DNA from: Dichetophora obliterata
Taxonomy: Eukaryota; Arthropoda; Insecta; Diptera; Sciomyzidae
Direction: 5' to 3'
Length of the DNA stretch: 64,000 nucleotides
Assembly: GCA_963920525.1 (NCBI GenBank)
Contig: OY986438.1
Coordinates: 187,160,388-187,224,387, forward strand
The notes beneath the pieces are model-generated. The model did not search any database. It was not told the origin of the DNA and saw only the letters and a list, made by a program, of their open reading frames with translations. Both the position numbers and the translations under genes were made by a program. Below, in pieces: positions 10,783 through 21,221 of the stretch (within the stretch, counting starts at the first letter, position 1; every line of letters begins with the position of its first letter).

Positions 10783-11502
10783 CTTTTTGTGATTCAGTGA
10801 TTATTGTAAAAGATCTAAGTTATTATTTTGTTATTATTTTTCATATATTCACAAAACCTTTGAACGTTGCTGTTTTTTATTTTTCATAACAAAATTTAAG
10901 ACTCTTCCCTCTTTTTTTATAAAAATAGCATATCTCAGCACCGACTCACATACAGCACACCATAACATCGAACCTATTTGCCGCTACTGCGTAACAAACC
11001 ATACGGTTCAGAAAATATCTGTCGGTTGCAAGTTCTACTCGCCACCCTGCTTCCATAATTGCACACTCCAGAAATAGCATTAAAAGTAAATATAAAAAAA
11101 ACAGAAACAAAAGCAAACAAACAAGAAATAGACAAAAATGGTGGCTGATAAAAAAAAAAAAAAATGAAATGAGAAAATATATGAAACTGTTTGCCTACCT
11201 CTTTGCAGCTGTGCTGCAAAAGTTTTTAATGCTGGAGGTGAATGGAGAGACCGACACAGATTGCCAATAAGCCAGCCAGCCAGCTAGCCATACAGACAAG
11301 ACAGCTGTTGTGCCCAGCATAGGACAAGGAGCATAAAAGCAACAACAACATAGGATCTAGATATCTCCTGCAGAGCAGGAACGCAGCAGCGAGAACAACG
11401 AGAACAACGAGCAACAGCGTATATAAACTATGTGGAATGTGTTATTTGTTGTGGATGATGTTGTGAAATTGAAGGAAACTTTATTTATAAACTAAGTTCC
11501 GC
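10783..11502. other. CA/CAA-rich DNA, no gene recognised
   Basis: Contains short (CCAG)n and CAACAACA runs. No gene or transposon end was identified. Confidence 0.4.
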
Positions 11503-11662
11503 TTTTCACTCGGCAATTCTCGAGGTATAAATGCCTTCGTCGCAAGCAGTTTGTTGAAAATTCACCGCATGAGGGGTAGACGAAAGTCCCCTTTCAACCC
11601 GAATAGCCAACAAACTTCTTGCGGCGAAAGCAATTATTGCTCCCAGAATTGCCGAGTGAAAA
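11503..11662. mobile_element. 160-bp hairpin MITE
   Basis: Inverted arms: the left begins TTTTCACTCGGCAATTCT and includes GCAAGCAGTTTGTTG. The right ends AGAATTGCCGAGTGAAAA and includes CAACAAACTTCTTGC. Together they can form a ~60-bp imperfect stem. No target duplication was resolved. Confidence 0.6.
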
Positions 11663-12569
11663 AATGCTCTAAGTTAACATGAAAAGGACTTTGCAATAGA
11701 AGTAGCACTGTTAAAACAGTCCTGTTAGAACAGCTAAGTACTAAAGATAAACAAGATTAGAGCCATTTATCACAGTTAAATGTCACTTTTTTAAACCTTT
11801 TTGCTATATTTGCAAATATTATTTTTTGACGCTTTATTCTTTTCTATTGAAAAAACTACCTTTGTATCTCTTCGACTAGAATTTCAACATTTCATAGTTG
11901 ATACTTTTTGAATGCTTAGAGCAGGGGTGTTTTTTTCGTTCAGTCAGAACTTTGGATAAAGAGCATCAACTAACTACTGACAACTGTCAGCTGTCGCTAT
12001 GTTTGTTCCCTTCGATACTTGTTTTAAATATCCTTTCGCATATAACTAAGCCATGTTTGAACATGCATGCAAAAAGAAATACATCATTATGTTTGCCCAA
12101 AAATTGTAACATATGGGATTAAGTAAACTCTTCGAAAATAATGTACAAAAAAGCATCATCAATAAGGGCGGATTCTTTAGCAAAATAACTTATTATTTGT
12201 TTCTTAATTGATTTGTTATCGATTCAGAAGTGATGTGGTTACATTATCATCTGGGGGTTGGCTTGCGATGTAGTATTATCTTTGAGCAGCAGCTGAACAG
12301 TCGCCATCGGAAATTGATACCTTTTTGTTTCATTAATTTGATAGCAGTTTGACTGTAATTTTTTTAGTAATGAGCATAAAACATATTTCATCACATTTGG
12401 TTGTGCAAATAGCCACATTTCAGTTAAACACTAGCCACTAGCTTTTAGCGAAGCAAAACCTCGTGTCGCGGTTTTATGCTCCACAAGGAGCAACAAAGAG
12501 ATCGATATTGTATTCAAACCGGTTTGAGAAAAAGGTTCTGGTGATCAAATCCTATAACGGAGATAATTT
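11663..12569. other. no gene recognised
   Basis: AT-rich, single-copy-looking DNA with a short open frame near 11898 that has no recognisable motif. Confidence 0.4.
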
Positions 12570-12930
12570 GTCACAAACTTAAATAAAAAATAAAAATAAA
12601 ATAAACTGGCCATTTCAGCCCTTGGAAGGACTTTGACCTAGCTTCTATTGATCAATTGTGTTGTGCGTGTTATTAAATGTTTGATCACAAATGACTGAGA
12701 ACTGGACCAACGTGTTTTATGCCGACTCCGAACGGCTTATGTTCTCAAGAAGCTTTACATGCCAATTTTAACTCTCTGAGGTTTGCCATTTTCCGCAGAG
12801 AGGTGACGACCGAACAGAAAAATTATTTCAATTTAAAAAACTTTCTGTCTGAGCTGGAATTGAACCCAGGCTACCGCGGTTCTTTAGCTTAGGGGCCACG
12901 CACTCAACCCACTAGGCTACGGTCGCCACA
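12570..12930 (-). mobile_element. tRNA-derived SINE, family A, full-length copy
   Basis: On the minus strand the head at about 12930-12845 has an A-box-like TAGCCTAGTGGGTTGAGTGC and a B box GGTTCAATTCC at normal tRNA spacing, but it does not fold as an intact tRNA. The body includes CCGTTCGGAGTCGGCAT and a poly-A/T-rich 3' tail at 12570-12600. A truncated copy of the same body lies at 42960-43130. RNA polymerase III promoter boxes plus a non-tRNA body define it as a SINE. Confidence 0.7.
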
Positions 12931-13061
12931 AACTCTTAGTTTTATTAAAAACGCATGGTTTTTATTTCATACCTGTTAATTTTAAATATTGAAAAGAGAA
13001 ATCATAACATTATATAATGCCTTGAATGATAAAAACACACAACTTTTATATGCCAAATTTA

Positions 13062-13190
13062 TGTCCTCAAGAAAAGTGGACACAATCCCAAATTTGGGAT
13101 AATATCCTCAAGAAAAGTGGACACAATCCCAAATTTGGGATAATGTCCTCAAGAAAAGTGGACACAATCCCAAACTTGTGATTATGTCCC
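13062..13190. repeat. 41-bp tandem repeat, three units
   Basis: The unit starts TCCTCAAGAAAAGTGGACAC and begins at 13064, 13105 and 13146, exactly 41 bp apart. Units one and two are nearly identical, and the third decays at its end. Each contains the small palindrome CCCAAATTTGGG. Confidence 0.85.
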
Positions 13191-13479
13191 TAAGGGCTTG
13201 TCTCGTCACCCAACCACCATATCTCTCAAATTAAAAGAACGTTTTTTAGTCATCATTTGCTTCACTTCAGCGAAATTGTACTAATATGCAAGTATTTTTG
13301 GTCGATTCAACGTAAGCCTTTTGTAACATTTTCAGCGATTCGGCACACAAAATTCCATTTGCAATGCAATATTTGAAACATATTCTTTGTCTAAAAGTTT
13401 TGTCCATATAGTACAGAATTTTTTTAATAAATTATAGTTTCTAACAGACTGTCAAGTCAGCTAAGTGATTGACCCTATA

Positions 13480-13620
13480 CAGAGTTGTTGTTGTTGTTGC
13501 CTTCTTTAAAAAAAAAACTGACTTGATCTAAAGCTCACAATTTAATTCATGCAATAATTTCATAGATCATAAAAAACTAATTATAGTTTCTATAGTTTTT
13601 ACTTTTCCTCAAACAAAAAA
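13480..13620 (+). repeat. dispersed repeat A, copy 3 (diverged)
   Basis: Reads GTTGTTGTTGTTGCC, TTCTTTAAA, CTTGATCTAAAGCTCA, matching the copies at 9178 and, inverted, at 4780. Confidence 0.55.
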
Positions 13621-14401
13621 AAGAAGTCAATTATATTATCGTGGCTTATGGTCCAGCTAGCCTCGCATGACATGGCAGTGCATGGCTTAGCAAGTGTCAC
13701 ATCGAAATCTGTTTAATGGGATTTGCGTGTATCTGATTATGCACAACATGGCAACGCATGGCAATGCTCAGATAAATGCATCTGTGTCTGCATAGTAGGG
13801 CGTCCAATACCGGAAGCTTTTCTCGATCCCGGGATTATCGGGATTGAAAATTTTAATCCCGGGATAAGTTTGGGATAATGGAACTGCATTGTAAAGATCT
13901 TTCAATTTCGTCAATTTTTGGACCATGAGCGTACAATAACACGTCATCAGCAAAGGCTAATGATAAATCGATTTCATTTAGTATCTTAGAAATATATATA
14001 TATTATATAAAATTGGAGCAGTGACTGTGCCTTGTAGAAGGACATTCGGTACATTAAATATTCTATTTGTTGTGATCTTACCATTCGTTATTACGAATTT
14101 GTTTCCCTCTGTTAGAGATTATTTTTTCATTATTTTTTATGAGGTGTTGAGGGAGACCGTATCTTATGATCTTATATATAAGCGCGTCTAGCCAAACCGT
14201 ATCAAAGGCTTTTTCGATATCCACCAAACAAGCCGCAGTATATATTTTGCCATTCAAATGCCAGCAAATATCTGGTGTTAATTTATTTATGGCGTGCACT
14301 GTTGTGTGCTTTTTCTTGAAACCGAATTGATTTTGAGGAATTCTGCTATTTTGATCGCATGTAAGAGCGATTTACTGATAACAACTTCAAATACCTTACC
14401 A

Positions 14402-14792
14402 CCGTTAGGTTAGGTTAAGGTGGTTAGGTTATGGTGGCGGTAGGTCTTAAGACCAGCCCACTTAGACCATTATTGGTCCGTTGATATCACAAAATGAAGA
14501 AGGGAGTAATCTAGTGAAACTTTTATGTAGGATGTTCTTAATGTGGCAGAAGCTGTGATATTAAATCTGAAGCAAGCCTTGCCCCCAGTCAAAATCAAGT
14601 TACTAAGCTTTCCTCTCCGCAAAATTTTCCTACCACCACCAACTACAACTATTCGTCGTAAATTGATGTGTTTTAAAGTTTATTTGATTAGAAATATGAA
14701 AAGAAGGGTTATAGCGTAGGACCATGGCTCGGCCAGGACCCCTGTGCGACAGTCAAGCGCGCTAACACTTGACTATCGAGGCCGCCGATGGT
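14402..14792 (-). mobile_element. tRNA-derived SINE with 12-bp target duplication
   Basis: Flanked on both sides by AATACCTTACCA (14390-14401 and 14793-14804), and the RT relic reads across when the insert is removed. On the minus strand the head contains GATAGTCAAGTG, TTAGCGCGCTTGACTGTCGC and GGGGTCCTGG, the layout of a degenerate tRNA with A and B boxes. The 3' tail is the simple repeat AACCTAACCTAAC. It belongs to a different family from SINE A and SINE B. Confidence 0.75.
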
Positions 14793-14857
14793 AATACCTT
14801 ACCAATATTAGATAAAAGAGTTATTGGCCTATAGCTTGTTAGGTCCGACGGATTTTT

Positions 14858-16537
14858 CGGCATCACGAAATAAACGCCAAATTAAATAAGCCCCAATGAA
14901 ATAACACCAAATAAAATAAGCCCCAACGAAAATGAAATAAACCCCAAATGAAAAAAAGGAAAGAACTCCCAAACGCAATGAAATAATTTCCAAATTGAAA
15001 ATGAAATAAGTCCCAACATTTGGGCTTTATTTCATTATGAAACAACACCCAACATTTGGGCTTTATTTCATTTACCCAACACCCAAAGAAAAAAATTAAA
15101 TAAGCCCCAATGAAATATCCCTCAAAAGAAATGACATAAACCCCATGTAAAAGATTTCTAAACTTAAAATGAAATTATCCCCAAAATTAATGAAGTAACC
15201 CCCAATGAATAGCCACTATTGTACTCCAGTTCTGATGACTGGATGATTTTGTGAAAAGTTTGACTAGCACAAATAATAAAAAAATTATGAACCAACAGGA
15301 AATAAATAAACGCATGAAAAATAATCTTTTAGAAGCCCGAAGGCGACTACTTAATGGAAAATATGCCTGAAATAAACACTTTTCGTGCAAGGGCAATATT
15401 TTTATCGTAAAAAACACCTCAAAAATATCTTAATTTGCCCTTATACGGAATGGTGATAAGAACATTTCGTGCAAGAAAATCATTTTTTAATATGCACCTT
15501 TCACAGAAAAAAATTAAGCCAGAATTTATTATTAATTCCTTTTTCAGAGAGGAAACCTACAAGTCACGATTAATTGCAACTACTTTTGGTTTTGTAAATG
15601 GTTTAAGTACAATTCAGTTATTTTCTTTGATACGATGATAAGATCATTTAAGATCAATGATAAGCGGAAAATTCTATTACTGTATGGAATGGTTGCAAAA
15701 TCCAGAAAACGGAAGACGTTATTATAGTTTCAATGTTACAAAAAATCTTGCTATGTACTGTACGTAGTAAAATTTTGGTTATTACAATAAATAAATTAGA
15801 TACCTAAAAATAAAAACCGTTACTTCAATTTCTTTTTATTGTAACCAACTCTTCGATAACCTAAATAAAGCAAAATGAAATAACCCCAAAATAAAATTAA
15901 ATAACTCCCCAATTTAAGAAATGAAATAACCTCTAAACAAATTTAAATAAATTTGAATTTAAATTTATTGAGTATACATTAGTACAATAAGAACTATGTT
16001 CTTTTACAGTACAACAGATAGATATCAAACAATTTTGGTTGGATATAACAACAAATTAATAGTTCTTAAAAAATATATTTAATTAAAACATTTAGAAAAT
16101 AAATCAAGAGTGTAATGACAAAAAGTGAATAATAATAATAAATTAAAATCTTAATAACTAACAATGTTTCAAATAGTAAAAAGAAAAAAACAGAAAAAAA
16201 AGGAAAAAAAAGTAAGAAAATAGTGATAGAAGAAATTAATGAGAAGAAAAGTGAGTAAATACAGATTGCCTAAAGATTGCCTAAAGGTAAAGCCCAAGAA
16301 AAATCAAAATTAAATAAACCCCAACTAAAATTTCATCGGGGCTTATTTCATTAGGTCTAATTTCATTATGAAATAAAACTCAAACAAAAAAATTAAATAC
16401 CACCCAAAATTTATGAAATAGCCCCCAAAAATTGGGAGTTATTTCATATGAAATAACACCAAAAAATTATGAAATTTGTTGGGGCTTATTTCATTTTTTG
16501 GGGGCTTATTTCATTTGGGATCTATTTCGTGGAGCCG
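14858..16537. mobile_element. foldback-type element of ATGAAATAACCCCCAA modules
   Basis: Two arms of short modules (14862-15210 and 16270-16535, plus a small cluster at 15868-15950) flank a ~650-bp centre. The modules are variants of ATGAAATAAGCCCCAA in both orientations. The tips are inverted: CACGAAATAAACGCC on the left and CACGAAATAGATCCC on the right in reverse complement. CGGATTTTTC lies just outside both tips, consistent with a 10-bp target duplication within the RT relic. The centre has short open frames containing the related strings NTFRARAIF and RTFRARKSFF, but I do not recognise a protein. Confidence 0.65.
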
Positions 16538-17055
16538 GATTTTTCTTCTTTTTTATTATGGGTATACTTTTGCAACTTTCCAGCTGCTAGGGAAATAATA
16601 GTTATTGAGACTATTATTAAAAAGTATGCAGTATTTTCATACCATTTCGATAGGTATGTGTTTCAAAACTACATTTGGGATGTTATCTAAGCCTTTCGAA
16701 TGCTTATTGTTTCTTCTTGATGTTAATTTTTAGAACGTTCAGTGTAGTGAAGAAGTTTAAAGTTTACCTATCTATTATCTGAGAAAGGTACAAGACTTTC
16801 TGAAAAACCGATGGAATTTTTAAATCTAAATACTTCGTTTTCAACAATATCTTCATGAGTACCTGGCCTAGTTTCGATTTGATGTACCCTTTCGAAGTGT
16901 ACTCCGATAATATTTAGTTTTGTTATATCATCAAAAACGACGATAATGATATGACGATTGGAATTATTGATGATTGGAATAGACCTACTATCGATTTCGG
17001 CTTGGGTAATAGGAAATATCCGTTTATTAGAGCGTCCGTCTATGGGAGCTTTCAC

Positions 17056-18090
17056 TATATATGCATAGCAGAGAGTGTAATAATAAATTTTTATAAGATC
17101 CGCGTTTTCTTCCAGAAGATCCGAAAATCAGTTGTTAAAAATTTTTTAATAATAAAGCGAAAATCAAAAAAATTTTCAACGAAAAATATCAATAAGCATT
17201 AAAGTCAAATATAAAGTATTTTATATCATTTGTTTGTTTAAATCGAGAATATATTACTCTTTGTATCCTTTTAAAGATAGCGGTGTTTTGTTGCGCTGTT
17301 CTAGCTGAGCACAAAAAGATAAGAGTAGAGAGCAACATGGAGTTTATTGAAACTCTCGCAACACAAACCGGAAGAAGAACTAATACAATTTTTTTAAATA
17401 AAAATATCCTCGCGATTCTCTCACCCACAAATTTTAAGAGCCTCATAGACTGAGTTGTTTAAGTGTCACTTGCTTTGGTCTCCTGCAACAACCCTTAAGA
17501 AATTAAGAGCATTTTAGGATCCGAAATTTTGAATCAGCAGCACTTTTACATTTAGAAGATCCGATTATTTTCCTTCCTTATGCAAAGTATATTTATTAAA
17601 TAAGTAATCAGTAAATCAAATCAAATGTGTTTTGAATTATAAAATGATATTAGTTTTTCTTGGCTTTTTCGACATAATTTCGATTACATTTTCGCACGTA
17701 ATGATGTACGTTCAATAATGCCAACCCATTCAATCGGTCTTCACTTGTTTTAATCTGTGTTTTAATAGCTTGAATTCACAGAAATCGAAAGAGTTGGTTT
17801 AAAAAGTACGATAAAGCTCACTGTGCGGTGTTTGGGTATATTTGATCCGAAAAATTAGGTATTTTTGGGACATCAGATTGCGGTTGTATGTATGACTGCT
17901 TACAGCTAAAGGAGCGATTTCGCAAAAACATAAACAAAAACAGGAACAAAATTCAGTCCATAAGCAATTAACACAGTAGCATAGGGATATGATTATTTAA
18001 AATAAATTATAAAAAATCAATGTTTTTCTTTTTGGTACCCTTAGTTCAAATAATAAACACCAGTACATCACATTTAAATACAGATTCTCT
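17056..18090. other. no gene recognised
   Basis: AT-rich DNA with one member of a 36-bp direct repeat (17468-17503). No TIR or coding motif was found. Confidence 0.4.
17468..17503 (+). repeat. 36-bp direct repeat, copy 1
   Basis: Starts ACTTGCTTTGGTCTCCTGCA and continues ACAACCCTTAAGAAAT. An almost identical copy with one mismatch begins at 18316, 848 bp downstream. Confidence 0.8.
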
Positions 18091-18147
18091 GAGAATTTCG
18101 GTGGAAAGGGGGTTTGAACTCTCTAAACCCCTCTGAATCCGCGCCTG
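18090..18147 (-). mobile_element. hAT-like MITE end, partner not found
   Basis: In reverse complement it begins CAGGCGCGGATTCAGAGGGG and continues into a pyrimidine/purine-skewed stretch. Ends of this form are common in small insect hAT MITEs. The opposite end was not identified. Confidence 0.35.
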
Positions 18148-18315
18148 GCTTCAGGAATAATTGCTTTAAATATGGACTAACTTTAAAAAACAAATTTTTT
18201 TTCTTCTTACTAACAAACCCTGTTCCAAAACAAAGTGTATTTTTTTTTATTTATGCTCAACTAATTACTAATTAAATTCAGTAATTTTGCTTTTATTTTC
18301 AAAACATTCACCTCT

Positions 18316-18351
18316 ACTTGCTTTGGTCTCCTGCAACAACCCTTCAGAAAT
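18316..18351 (+). repeat. 36-bp direct repeat, copy 2
   Basis: Matches 17468-17503 with a single A/C difference. The sequence between the two shows no other similarity at its edges. Confidence 0.8.
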
Positions 18352-19989
18352 AATGTTTGTGGATTTCAAGTTAACAGACAGGTTCTGCTGCCTGGATACG
18401 AGGTATACTTTCGTCGTCGTAGTCATCATCGGTGTCGTTGCTGTTATAGTTGCTGAAACTGCTATGCTACACTTTATGCTGCTCTTCCAGATCCCTTGCA
18501 GTGTATTTTTGTCCCTTTAATGTTACGGATGTGGTGACCGAAAGAAAGAACCGAGACAGTGAGCGCGTTTTTTCCGTTTTTAGTATATCAAGCGCGCAAT
18601 TATTTTTTCAGTTTTCTTTACAACCATAATGAACGCCATATTTTTCCGTTGAAATTGGTTTCTTTCACTTATAGGCACCGCATAATTAAAAGTAAATTTC
18701 TGCTTATATAATTAAAAAATGGTTTTTTTCGTTGAATATCAAAAAATAAAAACAATTAAACAAGAAAAAATAAAATTAAGAGCGCTGGATACCAAATAAG
18801 AAAATTAAAATTCTTTTGCATTTTAAAATTCAATTGAAATAATATGTCTCAAAACTTTTCAAAGAAAATCTCCAAAAATCCAAGTCCAAAAATATCATAT
18901 GTGACAACAGTCACAGGTACAGAAAAGAAAAATGCAAAAATGTACATACGTAAAACCCACTCATAAATTTATTGTGCTGGCCATTAAAAACAACAACAAG
19001 AACGAAAACCAGAAAATAATACAAAAGGATATACCACCATCAACTGCAATGCTGAACCTACCCATACAGATGCAAAAAACAAAAACAACCAAAAAAAAAA
19101 AACAAATATAAAAACAAGGAAAATGTTGAATAGCAGGAAATACTGTATTGAAGAAAATTGTATCCTTACATCCTTGTATAGGAAATGTTTTTTTTGGCTT
19201 CTGTGCTTCAAGTGTTCAAGCCAAAGTGTTTGTTTTTGTTATTTGCATTTGTTGTATTCGTGTTGAGTGCTGAGTTTAAGAAAACCAAATGTCAAAGCGA
19301 ACCAAACTAACAGTGACTAGACTATTCACTTAATTTGACTTAGTACAAAATAAAACTGTTCCCACTTTTGAAACTCAAATAAAAAATAAGCCAACACAGT
19401 GTTTTAAGCTACTAAATTTTGCCTCAATGTTTGAACAAAACAAAACAAAATCTTCAAATTTCAAAAAGAAAACTGTTCCCAGTTTGAACAAATCATTTGG
19501 ATTCAATATGAACAACATGAACTGTAAGCGATAACAGAATCTGTGCCAAAATAAACAAATAAAAGCATCAGAAATGCATAAAATCAAAACTGTTCCCAGC
19601 CAACGTATACACAAAGTGCTTAAATAACTGTTCTTTTTTGTGCAAAAAAGTTTACATAATAATTAATAAAATATAAAAAATATTTTCTAATTTATTTTTC
19701 TTCTATTTTTAACAGATTCATAACATAACCTTTCCCCTTATTCCACATAAAAAGAAAAAATTAAGAAAAACTTAAAAAAATACATAAAAATCATAAAAAA
19801 TCAGTTAAAAACATATAAAAAGCGACAAAAAAATATCAACGATCGAACATTTCATGTATTTATATATATGTATAAATATATATCTGTATATAATATATGT
19901 TAATGCAACAAAAACAAAATAAATTACAACAAAAAGTTAAGAAAAAGACAAAAATTAAAATAGAAGCAACTTGAAAACAACAACAAAAC
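18352..19989. other. AT/CAA-rich single-copy DNA upstream of the candidate exon
   Basis: No transposon was recognised. The word ACTGTTCCC, preceded by A-runs, occurs at 19355, 19472 and 19589, exactly 117 bp apart each time, without further similarity between the intervals. Confidence 0.4.
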
Positions 19990-20362
19990 AACTTTCAGCT
20001 ACTCTTCTCAGAGGCAGCAAAACCTGAGAGCGTAAGCCAAGCGAGTGTGAAAGAGAGTTTTACTGTCGGGCAAGTGTGTCGCGTCTCAAAGTGCGTCGCA
20101 CAACATTATTGAGAATAAACCTCGATGAGAACACTTTTTTTGCCATCCATCCATATGTTGTAGTCGTAGTCAAGACGACGCACACACACTCATACATACT
20201 CTCTCATCCTAGGAACGCACGTAATTGCAGAGGGTAAAAAGAACTACGCGACGAAAGTCAAGCAACCAAGGAGCCGCAATAAAAACAGTAAAACAACAAC
20301 AACAGCCAAAAAGAAAACAAAACTTAAAAACAAACGAACAGCAACACAGAAGCTGCGAGAAA
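19990..20362 (+). other. candidate 5' leader of a host gene
   Basis: Relative to its surroundings this stretch is GC-richer, free of recognised repeats, and rich in CAA and GAGAGT/GTGTCGCG words. It leads directly to the ATG at 20363. CAA-rich leaders are common in brachyceran genes. A short upstream reading frame starts at 20124 and stops within about 40 bp. No TATA box or transcription start could be assigned. Confidence 0.4.
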
Positions 20363-20396
20363 ATGTCAACGTTCTTGAATAATTTCTTCCCAGCAG
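20363..20396 (+). CDS. candidate first coding exon (MSTFLNNFFPA)
   Basis: ATG at 20363 lies in the context GAGAAAATGT, close to the insect consensus. It opens MSTFLNNFFPA, and one base of the next codon precedes the donor CAG|GTGAGT at 20396/20397, which is a strong match to the splice consensus. This gives an 11-codon phase-1 first exon. Without a splice the frame would soon run into intron-like T-rich DNA. I do not recognise the protein from so few residues. No acceptor or second exon was identified downstream, so the intron would be more than 40 kb if this is right. A chance ATG plus donor is the alternative. Confidence 0.5.
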
Positions 20397-20702
20397 GTGA
20401 GTTAAATGTTTTTTTTTCTTTTCTGCTTCTCTTATTTCTCATCATTCGCATATACTTTTTTATAGATATATTGTTTTAGAATAGTAAAAAAATACCTAAC
20501 AAAATATGCTGCTTAACAGAAGAATTGTTGCTGTGTGAATAGTTTACAAACATTGCTTATAACTATAGCATACTTTTGGGCTCATAAGATATTGTTGGCA
20601 AAACGTCACAATCACAAACATATTTTATGGAATTCTGGCGTCTGTTTTTAACAATTATAATCTTTTTTGTTGTGACATTACTGAAAAATTGGTACTTTTC
20701 AA

Positions 20703-20790
20703 CAGGCCCGTAGCCTATTGCCTAGGATTTTTCACGAGGGGGAGGGTTTTGATTACAAAATTGTATTGGTAAGATAGTTAAAGTAAGGAT
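20703..20790 (+). mobile_element. hAT-like MITE end (CAGGCCCGTAGCC)
   Basis: Begins CAGGCCCGTAGCC, followed by GGATTTTT and a G-rich stretch GAGGGGGAGGG. This arrangement is seen at one end of many insect hAT MITEs. The other end is not visible and may have been lost to the insertion at 20858. Confidence 0.4.
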
Positions 20791-20857
20791 ATGGGTCTTT
20801 TTCATGCAAATCTATTAACATTATTAATATTTTTGAGAGGGGCTTTTTTTATTTATA

Positions 20858-21086
20858 CAGTAGAATCTGGGTATCGAGAATTAATTTTTGCAAGGCCTGT
20901 TCATTGTATCCAGATTGTTCGCTTTTTCGAGATTGTATTTTTTCATAAAAGTGTATGTTTTTGCTTAAATCTAAATTTTTTTTTTACTTTTTTGCTTATT
21001 ATTTTTTTTTAAATGTCAGTCACTAAAGCGTTCACTATTTCGAGCGGTTCAGTAATTCGGGGGCTCGTTTTATCCAGATTTGGTTG
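20858..21086. mobile_element. pogo-like TIR relic
   Basis: Left end CAGTAGAATCTGGGTATCGAG, directly preceded by TA. The right end in reverse complement reads CAACCAAATCTGGATAAAAC and is followed by TA. The tips are diverged, so the assignment to pogo/Tigger rests on the CAGTAGAATCT start and the TA flanks. Confidence 0.45.
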
Positions 21087-21221
21087 TATATCAGAGCAAA
21101 AGTCGTCACTAGTTCTTTTTAAGAAATTGGTCATATTTTTAGCCTATAATTGCCTTTCAATTGATCTAAATTGAGAATTATTTTGTTGCCTTAGAAATTA
21201 TTTAAAGGTTATTTTTCAATA

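Larger units (their letters stand above)
13768..17055 (-). pseudogene. Jockey/CR1-like reverse transcriptase relic broken by two insertions
   Basis: The pieces appear in the correct order on the minus strand. 16768-17055 reads DDITKLNIIGVHFERVHQIE, resembling the region before the RT. About 16540-16620 reads WKVAKVYPIIKKKKNP. 14805-14862 reads SYRPITLLSNIGKVL. 14300-14335 reads QFGFKKKHTT. 14191-14227 reads LVDIEKAFDTVW. 13850-13980 contains LAFADDVLLYAHG, whose FADD (13943-13954) is the catalytic box. These are the successive fingers-to-palm motifs of a non-LTR RT. A SINE (14402-14792) and a foldback element (about 14858-16537) split the sequence, and stops and frameshifts abound, so it is dead. 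The 3' end beyond FADD decays into unrelated DNA. Confidence 0.75.

Noticed and set aside
10470..10889. overlapping open frames on both strands
   Set aside because: Both are generated by the CCCAA/TTGGG module array and have no protein motif.
13064..13190. possible CRISPR array
   Set aside because: The 41-bp units are contiguous with no spacers, and the sequence is eukaryotic.
20225..20362. upstream extension of the candidate exon's frame
   Set aside because: The frame is open upstream but has no ATG; 20363 is the first in-frame ATG, so the extension is treated as leader.
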